Shown piece by piece: positions 18,017 to 26,900 of a stretch of 64,000 bases of DNA. The number at the start of each line of letters is the position of its first letter. The stretch's first letter is position 1. Position numbers and translations under genes: made by a program. Source of the DNA: Cerina sp048266425. GTDB lineage: Bacteria > Bacteroidota > Bacteroidia > Flavobacteriales > Flavobacteriaceae. The notes below the pieces were generated by a model. It was not told the DNA's origin and did no database searches. It worked only from the letters and a program-made list of their open reading frames with translations. The stretch covers positions 30,642-94,641 of the forward strand of contig JBLWZN010000010.1 of NCBI GenBank assembly GCA_048266425.1, written 5' to 3'.

Positions 18017-19150
18017 TTAATTGCTGATATCAAATATCCGGGATCTGTAGTGTTTTAAAAAATACACTTTACCTTCCCTGCGTTCAAAACAAAAAGGAAA
18101 AAGGAACAGGGCCGTTCCGGATGCAATAATCAAAATGGCTTGCAGATTAATATTCAGATCTTGGGTATAAAAGGCCAATGCTCCCAGAACAATGGAGCAG
18201 AGAACGATAAACAACGTACTCTGGGCATGGTTTAGGCCCAGATCTAGCAAACGGTGATGTATATGGTTTTTATCGGCAGTAAAGGGGCTCTTGCCTTGAT
18301 AGGCCCTAACTACAAATACCCTAAGGGTGTCCATCAACGGATAAAATACAATTGCTATACCTAATATCGCACCATTGCCCAAGGTCTCGGGAATCGCTAA
18401 GTTTTGGTTAATACTAATAAAAGAGACACAGAGGTACGCCAACAAAAATCCAACGATCATGGTGCCGGTGTCCCCCATAAAAATCTTCTTTTTGCCAGAA
18501 AAATTATAATATAGAAAGGGTACCAGGGCACCCACCAAAGCAAATGCTACCAAGGCTGGCCCTACCAATCCAATAGTAAAGAAAAAAATCCCAAAGGTAA
18601 GACTGGATAAAAGTCCGACACTACCAGCTAGGCCATCGATACCATCAATAAGGTTGTAGGCATTGATCAACAGGACGAAAACAAAGACGGTAAAGCTAAC
18701 CGAAGGCACATAGGACAATTCCTCCAAGCCAAACACACCACCAAAGCTTTGGATCCTAATATCCATCAATATAATGATCATTAACGAGACCAATATCTGG
18801 GAACCAAACTTTTTGCCTGCCGTTAGGATAACCAAATCGTCCTTAACCCCTAAAAAAAACAGGATAATAAGTCCGGCCATTAAGAACATAAGGTCAGAAA
18901 GCCTTAGACAGCCACCAATGATTGCGAGAACAAAAAAGACCCCCATAAAAATACCTACACCACCGAGGTTCGGTACTTTTTTGGTGTGTGCGCTCCTAGA
19001 ACTTGGCACTGCCATAATATCCTTTCTATAAGCCACATAAATAATTGCTGGATAAGCAATTGCAGCTACAATAAAAGAGATGCAGAAAGTAGCAAGAATC
19101 CAATATTCAGCTGGCAAATTTGCAAGATATGATTGTATAGTTAATGGCAT
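18017..19150 (-). CDS. MraY/WecA-type polyprenyl-phosphate sugar-1-phosphate transferase
   Basis: Integral membrane enzyme of 377 residues with about 10-11 hydrophobic segments, of the family that links a UDP-HexNAc phosphosugar to undecaprenyl phosphate. Signatures are SSRSAHTKKVPNLGGVGIF (early loop), NAYNLIDGIDGLAG (about residues 161-174) with the Asp pair, FMGDTGTMIVGF (about 222-233), and NHIHHRLLDLG (about 295), which is the WecA/TagO histidine motif. That motif favours O-antigen, capsule or teichoic-like glycan initiation over peptidoglycan. No glycan cluster lies beside it. A TAAATTTG box on the minus strand (19189-19182) may be its -7 element. Confidence 0.88.
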   Translation of the reverse strand: MPLTIQSYLANLPAEYWILATFCISFIVAAIAYPAIIYVAYRKDIMAVPSSRSAHTKKVPNLGGVGIFMGVFFVLAIIGGCLRLSDLMFLMAGLIILFFLGVKDDLVILTAGKKFGSQILVSLMIIILMDIRIQSFGGVFGLEELSYVPSVSFTVFVFVLLINAYNLIDGIDGLAGSVGLLSSLTFGIFFFTIGLVGPALVAFALVGALVPFLYYNFSGKKKIFMGDTGTMIVGFLLAYLCVSFISINQNLAIPETLGNGAILGIAIVFYPLMDTLRVFVVRAYQGKSPFTADKNHIHHRLLDLGLNHAQSTLFIVLCSIVLGALAFYTQDLNINLQAILIIASGTALFLFPFCFERREGKVYFLKHYRSRIFDISN

Positions 19151-19399
19151 TATAATGTTCTCTTCATTTACCTTATGTTCGCAAATTTAAATCAAAATAA
19201 TTTAAAAGGTCATTTTTTCCGATGTACTACGCTTATTTTTTTTGTTGGGGCGGCGAAAAATTCCTATAATTCAAACAGGGCATGTAATCTACAACCTATC
19301 CTTCCCGAGGCGCAAGCCCAAAAATAGTTTTAGGACAAAATAAATACTCCCCCACTTTGGGAAATGGGAATAAACCTTTTTCTATTTTTATAGTCCAAG

Positions 19400-19963
19400 A
19401 TGCAAATTAAGTCGATTCCATTGGTAGGAGAAGAAACCTTAGTCCATCAATTAAAGCACAAGGATAGTCAGGCCAAGGCTTTTGAAGTATTGTTAAATAC
19501 CTATAAAGAACGGCTCTACTGGCATATCCGAAGGATAGTGCTGGACCATGACGATGCGGATGACGTGTTACAGAATACGTTTATCAAGGTTTTTAACCAC
19601 ATTGATGGATTTAAAGGGGAAAGTAAACTCTATTCCTGGCTTTATCGCATAGCTACCAATGAAGCATTGACCTTTCTGAAATCAAAATCAAAAAAATTAG
19701 GGATTGGCGACGATGACATACAGGAGAGAATGATTGATAGACTAGAGGCCGATGTATATTTTGAAGGGGATGAAATACAATTAAAGTTGCAAAGGGCAAT
19801 CGCCACTTTACCGGAACGTCAAAAATTGGTATTTAATATGAAATACTATGACGAGTTAAAATATAACGAGATCGCGGAAATTTTGGGAACTTCTGTTGGA
19901 GGGCTTAAAGCCTCCTACCACTTGGCCGTAAAGAAATTAGAGGAATATTTAAAAGGGATTTAA
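19400..19963 (+). CDS. ECF-type RNA polymerase sigma factor (first cluster)
   Basis: Sigma-70 family protein of 187 residues with region 2 (DHDDADDVLQNTFIKVFNHI then SKLYSWLYRIATNEAL) and region 4 (LPERQKLVFNMKYYDELKYNEIAEILG, then VGGLKASYHLAVKKL). Regions 1 and 3 are absent, as in ECF factors. It leads a three-gene cluster with a one-helix membrane protein (20115) and a secreted protein (20635), an arrangement frequent in Bacteroidetes where the membrane protein holds the sigma factor inactive. The signal sensed is unknown. Confidence 0.9.
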   Translation: MQIKSIPLVGEETLVHQLKHKDSQAKAFEVLLNTYKERLYWHIRRIVLDHDDADDVLQNTFIKVFNHIDGFKGESKLYSWLYRIATNEALTFLKSKSKKLGIGDDDIQERMIDRLEADVYFEGDEIQLKLQRAIATLPERQKLVFNMKYYDELKYNEIAEILGTSVGGLKASYHLAVKKLEEYLKGI

Positions 19964-20114
19964 ATTACCTTGGATCAAGCAAACGAGAAATCCCCTGAAA
20001 TAATTGTTCCAAAAACAGGTGTTAGGCAACAAAACTAAATACTTTTAGGATTAAACCATTTAGCATACAGACAGTCAAAGTATTAGGATGAAATGAATAT
20101 GAATTTTCTCCATC

Positions 20115-20642
20115 ATGAAAAAAAATAACAGAAATTCCGGATTTAAGGTGCCCGAACACTATTTTGAGGAGTTCACGGATAGAATTTTGGATAAGGTTGC
20201 CCAAACTAGGGATTCCATCAAAGAGAATATACTTCCAAAAGATCAAGGTTTTACCGTTCCACAAGGATATTTTGAAACCTTGAATCAAGAAATTCTTGGA
20301 AAGCTTGATAAAAAGGAGTCAAAGGTCATCCCATTGCGTGCCAATAGAAGAATATATTATGCAGTAGCTTCTGTTGCTGCAGGGCTCCTATTGTTCCTGG
20401 GATTGAAGTTGTCCCTTGATAAACCACTTACCTTTAGTGATCTGGCGATTCAAGATATTGAAAACTATTTTCAGAACAATGAATTGGACATGAGTTCTTA
20501 CGAGATTGCGGAAATGCTTCCCATAGACCAGGTGGAAATCAATGATATTTTAAATGATGGGATACAGGATGCTGCAATTCTGGATTATTTGGACAACAAC
20601 ACGGACGATTTTGAGGAACTAAATTTGAATTACAATGAATAG
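20115..20642 (+). CDS. Probable membrane partner (anti-sigma-like) of the ECF factor
   Basis: Protein of 175 residues. The cytoplasmic N-terminus carries two copies of an F-x-V-P-x-x-Y-F motif (GFKVPEHYFEEF and GFTVPQGYFETL), seen in flavobacterial ECF partners. One membrane helix lies at about residues 77-96, and an acidic periplasmic tail follows (about 48 Asp/Glu/Asn-rich residues). It has no zinc-binding HxxxCxxC motif, so if it is an anti-sigma factor it is not of the ZAS type. The gene follows the sigma factor by 151 bp and overlaps the next gene by 8 bp. Confidence 0.68.
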   Translation: MKKNNRNSGFKVPEHYFEEFTDRILDKVAQTRDSIKENILPKDQGFTVPQGYFETLNQEILGKLDKKESKVIPLRANRRIYYAVASVAAGLLLFLGLKLSLDKPLTFSDLAIQDIENYFQNNELDMSSYEIAEMLPIDQVEINDILNDGIQDAAILDYLDNNTDDFEELNLNYNE

Positions 20643-21087
20643 GATAAAGAAATTTATAACCATACTTGTCTTTCTGATGGGCACGTTGGCCTTTTACGGG
20701 CAGAATAAATTTGACAAGGATAAGATAAAGGCCCTAAAAGTAGCCTATATCACGGAACATTTGGAATTGACAAGTAAGGAAGCACAAGTTTTTTGGCCCA
20801 TCTATAACAAATATGAAGACCAAATGAACGCCCTTCGGGAAAAGGAATGGGGAGAAATACGAAGAAAAATGCGGGACATGGATAGTCTTTCCGAAAAAGA
20901 GGCCAGTGACCTGCTCACCTCCTATATCAGTTTAAAGGGCGATCAACAAAAATTGGACAAAGGCCTTTACGCACAGTTGAGCAAGGCGCTTTCCGCCAAA
21001 AAGACATTTTTATTGATCAAGACCGAAGATGATTTTAAACGTCAGCTCATCAAACAATTTAGGCACAATCATGAGGAAAAGAATTGA
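20635..21087 (+). CDS. Secreted helical protein of the ECF cluster (Spy/CpxP-like form)
   Basis: Exported protein of 150 residues: signal peptide about residues 1-22 (ending AFYG), then a charged helical body. Segments such as LTSKEAQVFWPIYNKYEDQMNALREK and LLTSYISLKGDQQKLDKGLY look like LTxxQ-type helical periplasmic proteins (Spy/CpxP). Homologues in this place are commonly labelled sensors of ECF-type sigma factors. It overlaps the membrane-partner gene by 8 bp. A role as periplasmic signal receiver is inference. Confidence 0.65.
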   Translation: MNRIKKFITILVFLMGTLAFYGQNKFDKDKIKALKVAYITEHLELTSKEAQVFWPIYNKYEDQMNALREKEWGEIRRKMRDMDSLSEKEASDLLTSYISLKGDQQKLDKGLYAQLSKALSAKKTFLLIKTEDDFKRQLIKQFRHNHEEKN

Positions 21088-21148
21088 AAAGTGAATTCCA
21101 GTTTTCAAAACTTAGTCCCGAAAGCTGCAGCTCAAAATTTCAATAAAA

Positions 21149-22198
21149 TTAACGAAAGGTCAATTTGGAGATCCTACCTTTTCCTGCAGCATAGGCAATA
21201 GAGTCGTTCAAAAATCTAAGGGTAAAAAAGGGTTCGTTCGAAAGTTCTTTCCAATGGGTCCCTGAATCCATCGAATATGAAATCCCGGTAAACCCAACGG
21301 CCACCATGGCCTTTCCTTCAGAATTTGGGACAAATTGAATACAGCTCTTGTAGGCAGGTTCCTGTCCATCGGCCATCAACTGCCAAGTCCTGCCGCCATC
21401 CCTCGTAATCGCTTTGTTCGCCATGTTATTTTCCGGTTTTGTATAGTCGCCCCCAATGGCCACTCCCAATAAATCGTCGTAGAAGGCAATGGAATAAATC
21501 CCTTGGGTGGACTGATCCTTAACGATTGGCGTAGTAAATACCTCCCATGATTTTCCCTTATCCCCGGAGTAGTATACCCTACTACTCGTGGTGGCGATCC
21601 AAGTTTTGTCCCCAACCGTGGCAATATTGGTATTGCTTGCCGCAAAAGCACCCTCACCCTCAATCCCTTTGGGCAATCTGGAACAATCCAGTTTTCTCCA
21701 CGTATTGCCACCGTTCCGCGTAATAAGGATGGATAAGCAACTGGCCCCGTCATCAACAGCACGGCTATCCCCTACCGCAATTCCTTCCTTGTCGTTCCAA
21801 AAGTGCATCGCATCATAAAAAACACCCTCCCCTTCTTCTTTATAGACCAACTCCATTCTGCCTTGATTCCCTGTTTTATATAGCAATGCTGGACTTCCTA
21901 CGGATAGCATAAAAAAGTCGGTGGCAGTGTGGGCCACGGCCCTAAACTCGGGTAAAATACTGTCGTGTTTTTGGATGTTGGTGCGCACCTGGTTTGTCCT
22001 TAGGTCTACCGCGCCAAATTTCCCGTTGTTGGCGGCAAACGCCAAACTCCCATCCATAATCTCGATCGCACGAACGCTCAAGGAATCCTCGTAGATGGTC
22101 CTCACTTCTACCGAGGTAAATTGAGGGTGTTTTTCGATCTCCGCACAGGAAGAAAGAACAAGAAGGGTCAGAATTACAGGGGTAATGGATTTCATCAT
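21149..22198 (-). CDS. YCF48-like beta-propeller lipoprotein with BNR repeats
   Basis: Lipoprotein of 349 residues: hydrophobic signal ending LVLSSC (Cys near residue 18). The body contains repeated Asp-box/BNR motifs of the form S/T-x-D/N-x-G-x-T/S-W: TRNGGNTWRK, SGDKGKSWEV, TRDGGRTWQL and SMDSGTHWKE, spaced 40-80 residues apart, as expected for a beta-propeller. Related plant and cyanobacterial YCF48 proteins help assemble photosystem II; in this lineage the function is unknown, and the common label oxidoreductase has no visible support. It is divergent from the RsmB-like gene; a heptad array lies at its 5' end. Confidence 0.75.
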   Translation of the reverse strand: MMKSITPVILTLLVLSSCAEIEKHPQFTSVEVRTIYEDSLSVRAIEIMDGSLAFAANNGKFGAVDLRTNQVRTNIQKHDSILPEFRAVAHTATDFFMLSVGSPALLYKTGNQGRMELVYKEEGEGVFYDAMHFWNDKEGIAVGDSRAVDDGASCLSILITRNGGNTWRKLDCSRLPKGIEGEGAFAASNTNIATVGDKTWIATTSSRVYYSGDKGKSWEVFTTPIVKDQSTQGIYSIAFYDDLLGVAIGGDYTKPENNMANKAITRDGGRTWQLMADGQEPAYKSCIQFVPNSEGKAMVAVGFTGISYSMDSGTHWKELSNEPFFTLRFLNDSIAYAAGKGRISKLTFR

Positions 22199-22200
22199 TT

Positions 22201-22228
22201 GTCTTTTAGCTTTTGTCTCTTATTTTTT
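22201..22228. repeat. Short heptad array (GTCTTTT-like units)
   Basis: Units gtctttt, agctttt, gtctctt and attttttc follow each other with an exact 7-base step, just upstream of the YCF48-like start codon. The motif matches units of the larger array at 52070. With four units it is the weakest member of the set. Confidence 0.45.
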
Positions 22229-22398
22229 CGACTTTTAGTAAAATGTAAAAGTAATCCCTGCCAATGCCATATCTTTGCAACCTTAATTTTTCGGCATGCA
22301 ACCGAAAGGACAAAAATAAACATTAATCATAAAGGTTTATTGTCAGCAGTTATATGACGCCCCGACACGTTCGGGAAAAAATCGATAGGAATAAACAC

Positions 22399-23619
22399 AT
22401 GAAATTACATAGAAATCTGGTATTTGCGGTGGTCGATGCATTAAATCTCATTTTCAATGAGGGTGAATATGCGGACAAGGTGGTGGAAAAGGTTTTAAAA
22501 CACGACAAACGGTGGGGTGCCAGGGATCGAGGGTTTATTGCGGAAACCACGTACGATATGGTTCGCTGGAAAAGGCTCTATTCGGAAATTGCCGAAGTAA
22601 AGGTGCCCTTTAGCCGGCCCGATTGCTTTCGACTTTTTACGGTATGGGCGGTGCTTAGGGGCATCCCTTTGCCCGATTGGAAACAATTGGAACCTGCCCC
22701 TACCAGGAGGATCAAAGGCCGTTTTGATGAACTTTCAAAGATCAGAAAGTATAGGGAATCGGTCCCGGATTGGTTGGATGAATTAGGTGAAAAAGCCTTG
22801 GGCGAAGATTTATGGACCAAGGAACTTGCTGCATTGAACCTGCAGGCAGAGGTGGTGCTTAGGGCCAATCCGCTAAAGACCACAAAGGATAATCTGCGAA
22901 AGGCCTTGCTGGCAGAAAATATAGAATCGGATCCCATAAAGGGCTATCCCACCGCATTAAAATTGAGGGAACGCGGCAATGTATTTACCACTGAGGCCTT
23001 CAAAAATGGTTTTTTTGAGGTACAGGATGCATCTTCCCAACTCGTCGCCCCATTTTTGGAGGTATCACCGGGGCAACTCGTAATCGATACCTGTGCTGGA
23101 GCAGGCGGGAAAACCTTACACTTGGCAGCGCTTATGGAAAACAAGGGGCAATTGATCGCCATGGACATCTATGCCAACAAGCTTCACGAACTAAAACGCA
23201 GGGCCAAACGCGACGGAGCCTTCAATATTGAGACCAGGGCAATAGACACAACTAAAGTCATAAAGAAGTTACACGGTCGTGCCGATAGGGTCCTGATCGA
23301 TGCCCCCTGCAGTGGTTTGGGGGTTCTCCGCAGAAATCCGGATGCAAAATGGAAGTTACAACCCGATTTCTTGGACAAGTTAAAAATTACGCAACAGCAG
23401 ATTCTGAGGGATTACAGTAAAATGGTAAAGCCAGGAGGAAAAATGGTGTATGCAACCTGCTCAATTTTGCCGCAAGAAAACAACATACAAGTTAAAAAAT
23501 TCCTATCTGCCGAAGAAGGTAAGGACTTTACCTTGGCCAAGGAAAAGAAAATATACACTTCCAAAACGGGATACGATGGCTTCTATATGGCCCTTTTGGA
23601 AAAAAAATCTACAACCTAA
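22399..23619 (+). CDS. RsmB/NOL1-type RNA 5-methylcytosine methyltransferase
   Basis: Methyltransferase of 406 residues that probably forms m5C in 16S rRNA or tRNA. An N-terminal NusB-like helical part (about residues 1-150) precedes the catalytic domain. SAM-binding and catalytic motifs are IDTCAGAGGKTLHLAA, MDIYANKL, LIDAPCSGLG (motif IV, Cys) and YATCSILPQENN (motif VI, nucleophilic Cys). I chose ATG 22399 (MKLHRNLVFAV), matching the usual start of this group; an upstream ATG at 22354 is in frame but adds 15 atypical residues. A TATCTTTG box at 22270-22277 is a candidate -7. Confidence 0.9.
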   Translation: MKLHRNLVFAVVDALNLIFNEGEYADKVVEKVLKHDKRWGARDRGFIAETTYDMVRWKRLYSEIAEVKVPFSRPDCFRLFTVWAVLRGIPLPDWKQLEPAPTRRIKGRFDELSKIRKYRESVPDWLDELGEKALGEDLWTKELAALNLQAEVVLRANPLKTTKDNLRKALLAENIESDPIKGYPTALKLRERGNVFTTEAFKNGFFEVQDASSQLVAPFLEVSPGQLVIDTCAGAGGKTLHLAALMENKGQLIAMDIYANKLHELKRRAKRDGAFNIETRAIDTTKVIKKLHGRADRVLIDAPCSGLGVLRRNPDAKWKLQPDFLDKLKITQQQILRDYSKMVKPGGKMVYATCSILPQENNIQVKKFLSAEEGKDFTLAKEKKIYTSKTGYDGFYMALLEKKSTT

Positions 23620-23992
23620 GCTTCTGTGCTCGCCGTTTAAAATTGTAAAAACTGAATTGACCTGCGTATTTAATCCAAATTATATATTTTTTTGGGAGTA
23701 ATATAATTGGCCCAATCACTTCTTAACCAAGGCCAATTGGCCATATCCAATGAATTTTATTGTACGCTTGGATTGCCTCAGGATTTATCTTGAGGTATAA
23801 GAAACATCGTTATCAAGGTCAGTGGCCCAAGCTGCCCATTTAGTCAAGATTGTTCCAGATTATCAACACCCGGTCTATTATCAATTAACTTTTCTGCAAA
23901 TATTATTGCCCAAAAAGATGTAAATTTGTGGCTTCTTAAACCAAGGGGCTTTTTTGCGATAGATCAAAGAAGACCCTTCCAAAACGGATTCC
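23620..23992. other. 373-bp gap upstream of purL
   Basis: No credible ORF. A TAAATTTG box at 23921-23928 could be the -7 element for purL; no -33 stands out. I see no known purine riboswitch core. The region is AT-rich with scattered short inverted repeats and no strong terminator for the methyltransferase gene. Confidence 0.4.
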
Positions 23993-26900
23993 ATGATTCA
24001 CTTTTTTGGGGACATCAAAAACAAAATTTTTGCCGTACAAACACACAGCGTTCTAACAGAAGAAGATACCGATAAGCTCGTTTGGTTGTTTGGTGACCTT
24101 CCCAAGATTTCCCGGGCGTCCCTAGACTCCTATTTTGTTGGTCCCAGGGCTGCAATGATTACACCATGGAGCACGAACGCCACGGAAATTACCCAAAATA
24201 TGGGTATATCCGGAATTATTAGGATTGAGGAATTTTATGCAATTGCCCAAGATTTTTCTGGCTTTGACCCTATGCTATCCCAAAAGTATACCGGGTTGGA
24301 TCAGGATATCTTTAAAGTCGATATTGCTCCAGAACCTGTTTTGGAAATAGAGGATATTGCCACCTATAACAAGCAGGAAGGGTTGGCCCTTAGTGATGAT
24401 GAGGTTGAATATCTCCAAAATCTTTCCTTGAAATTGAATAGAAAGCTGACCGATTCGGAAGTTTTTGGGTTTAGTCAGGTGAATTCCGAACACTGCCGGC
24501 ATAAGATCTTCAATGGAACGTTTGTCATCGACGGACAAGAAATGCCCTCGTCACTCTTTAAATTGATCAAAAAGACCTCTCAGGAACACCCCAACGATAT
24601 AGTATCTGCATATAAGGACAATGTGGCTTTTGTAAAAGGGCCCAAAGTGATGCAATTTGCACCAAAAAGTGCCGATAAACCCGACTTCTACGAAGAAAAG
24701 GAATTTGAATCGGTCATCTCCTTAAAGGCCGAAACCCATAATTTTCCTACTACCGTAGAGCCTTTTAATGGGGCCGCTACCGGTTCTGGGGGAGAAATTA
24801 GGGACCGATTGGCAGGTGGAAAAGGGTCGCTTCCATTGGCGGGCACCGCAGTGTATATGACCGCCTATTCCCGATTGGAAGCGGGCAATCCCGATAACCA
24901 ACGCGATTGGGAAAGGGCAATGCCCGAAAGGAAATGGCTCTATCAGACTCCAATAGACATCTTGATAAAGGCTTCCAATGGGGCTTCGGATTTTGGCAAC
25001 AAATTTGGACAGCCACTTATTGCCGGTTCCGTTCTTACTTTTGAGCACGATGAGGCTTCGGCTCCCTTCGACTCCAATATTCAGGCGGACGTCCAGGGGC
25101 CGAAAGGCACAGTGCGAAGACTTGGCTACGACAAGGTGATTATGCAGGCAGGGGGAATTGGATATGGCAAGGCAGATCAAGCCATAAAGGACAAACCTAA
25201 ATCCGGGGATAAGATTGTTATTCTTGGAGGGGACAACTACCGGATTGGAATGGGGGGCGCGGCCGTTTCCAGTGCCGATACCGGAGCTTTCAATTCCGTC
25301 ATTACATTAAATGCCGTACAACGCTCCAATCCTGAAATGCAAAAAAGGGCCGCCAACGCCATTCGAGGCATGGTGGAAAGCGATAACAATCCAATAGTAT
25401 CCATTCACGATCACGGGGCGGGAGGCCATTTAAATTGTTTGTCGGAATTGGTGGAGGAAACCGGAGGAAAGATAGATTTGGACAAATTACCGGTCGGGGA
25501 CCCTACCCTATCGGCCAAGGAAATTATAGGAAACGAATCCCAAGAACGGATGGGACTGGTAATTGGCCAGAAAGACGTTGACCTTTTACACCGTATCGCA
25601 GACCGCGAACGGTCCCCTATATACGAGGTGGGCGATGTGACTGGCGATCATAGGTTTACTTTTAAATCATCCTCCACGGGGGAAAAGCCCATGGATATGG
25701 ACTTGGAAGATATGTTCGGCAGTTCCCCTAAAACGGTCCTTACCGACTCCAGGATCGTAAGGGAGTACGAAGCTACGTCTTATGTTTTGGAGCATTTCCA
25801 TGAATATTTGGACCAGGTATTGCAATTGGAGGCCGTGGCTTGCAAGGATTGGCTGACCAATAAGGTAGACCGATGTGTGGGAGGCCGTGTAGCAAAACAA
25901 CAATGCGCAGGACCCCTGCAGCTGCCATTGAACAATTGTGGGGTTATGGCAATGGATTTTAAAGGAATTGAGGGTATCGCCACATCAATCGGCCACTCCC
26001 CCGTTTCCGGACTGATCGACCCGGCCGCCGGGAGCAAAAACAGTATTGCGGAAGCCTTGACCAATATTGTCTGGGCCCCGATGAAGGACGGATTGAAATC
26101 GGTTTCCCTATCCGCCAATTGGATGTGGCCCTGTAAAAACGAAGGGGAAGATGCGCGGTTGTACGAAGCGGTAAAAGCCGCCTCCGAATTCGCCATCGAG
26201 CTCGGCATCAATATACCGACCGGCAAGGATTCCCTTTCCATGAAGCAAAAGTACAGGGATGGAGAGGTAATTGCACCAGGAACGGTCATCATTTCCGCCG
26301 CAGGTAATTGTAGCGATATCACAAAAGTTGTGGAACCTGTTTTACAAAAAGATGGGGGTTCCATATATTATATCAACCTATCCAAGGATAACTATAAACT
26401 TGGCGGTTCTTCCTTTGCACAAGTGAGAAATTCAATCGGAAATGAAGCTCCGACCATTAAGGATTCGGGGTATTTCAAAATTGTTTTCGATTCAATTCAA
26501 ACTTTAATTAATAAAGGTCAATTAGTTGCAGGACACGATATTGCATCGGGTGGATTGATAACAACCTTACTGGAGATGTGTTTTGCCGACAACGATTTGG
26601 GCGCAAAACTGGATTTATCCGGTTTAGGTGAGGAAGACACCATCAAATTGCTGTTTTCAGAGAATGCCGGTATCGTGTTCCAGGCTAAAAACAATTCGGT
26701 TGAAAAAGTTTTGAACGATGCAAAAATCGACTTTGTCAAAATTGGCGAAGTATTGGAGGAAGGCACCTTGACCATAAAGCACAACCGTGTAAAAATGGGA
26801 TTGAACATTTCCTCCCTTCGGGATACCTGGTTCAAGACCTCCTTTTTATTGGACAATAAACAAACATCGAAAGGTTTGGCAAAGGAGAGGTTCGAGAATT

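Noticed and set aside
23620..23992. Purine riboswitch before purL
   Set aside because: I could not find the conserved core or three-way junction pattern; only a -7-like box is visible.
25780..26364. 194-codon minus-strand open frame inside purL
   Set aside because: Opposite to conserved PurL motifs with no independent support.
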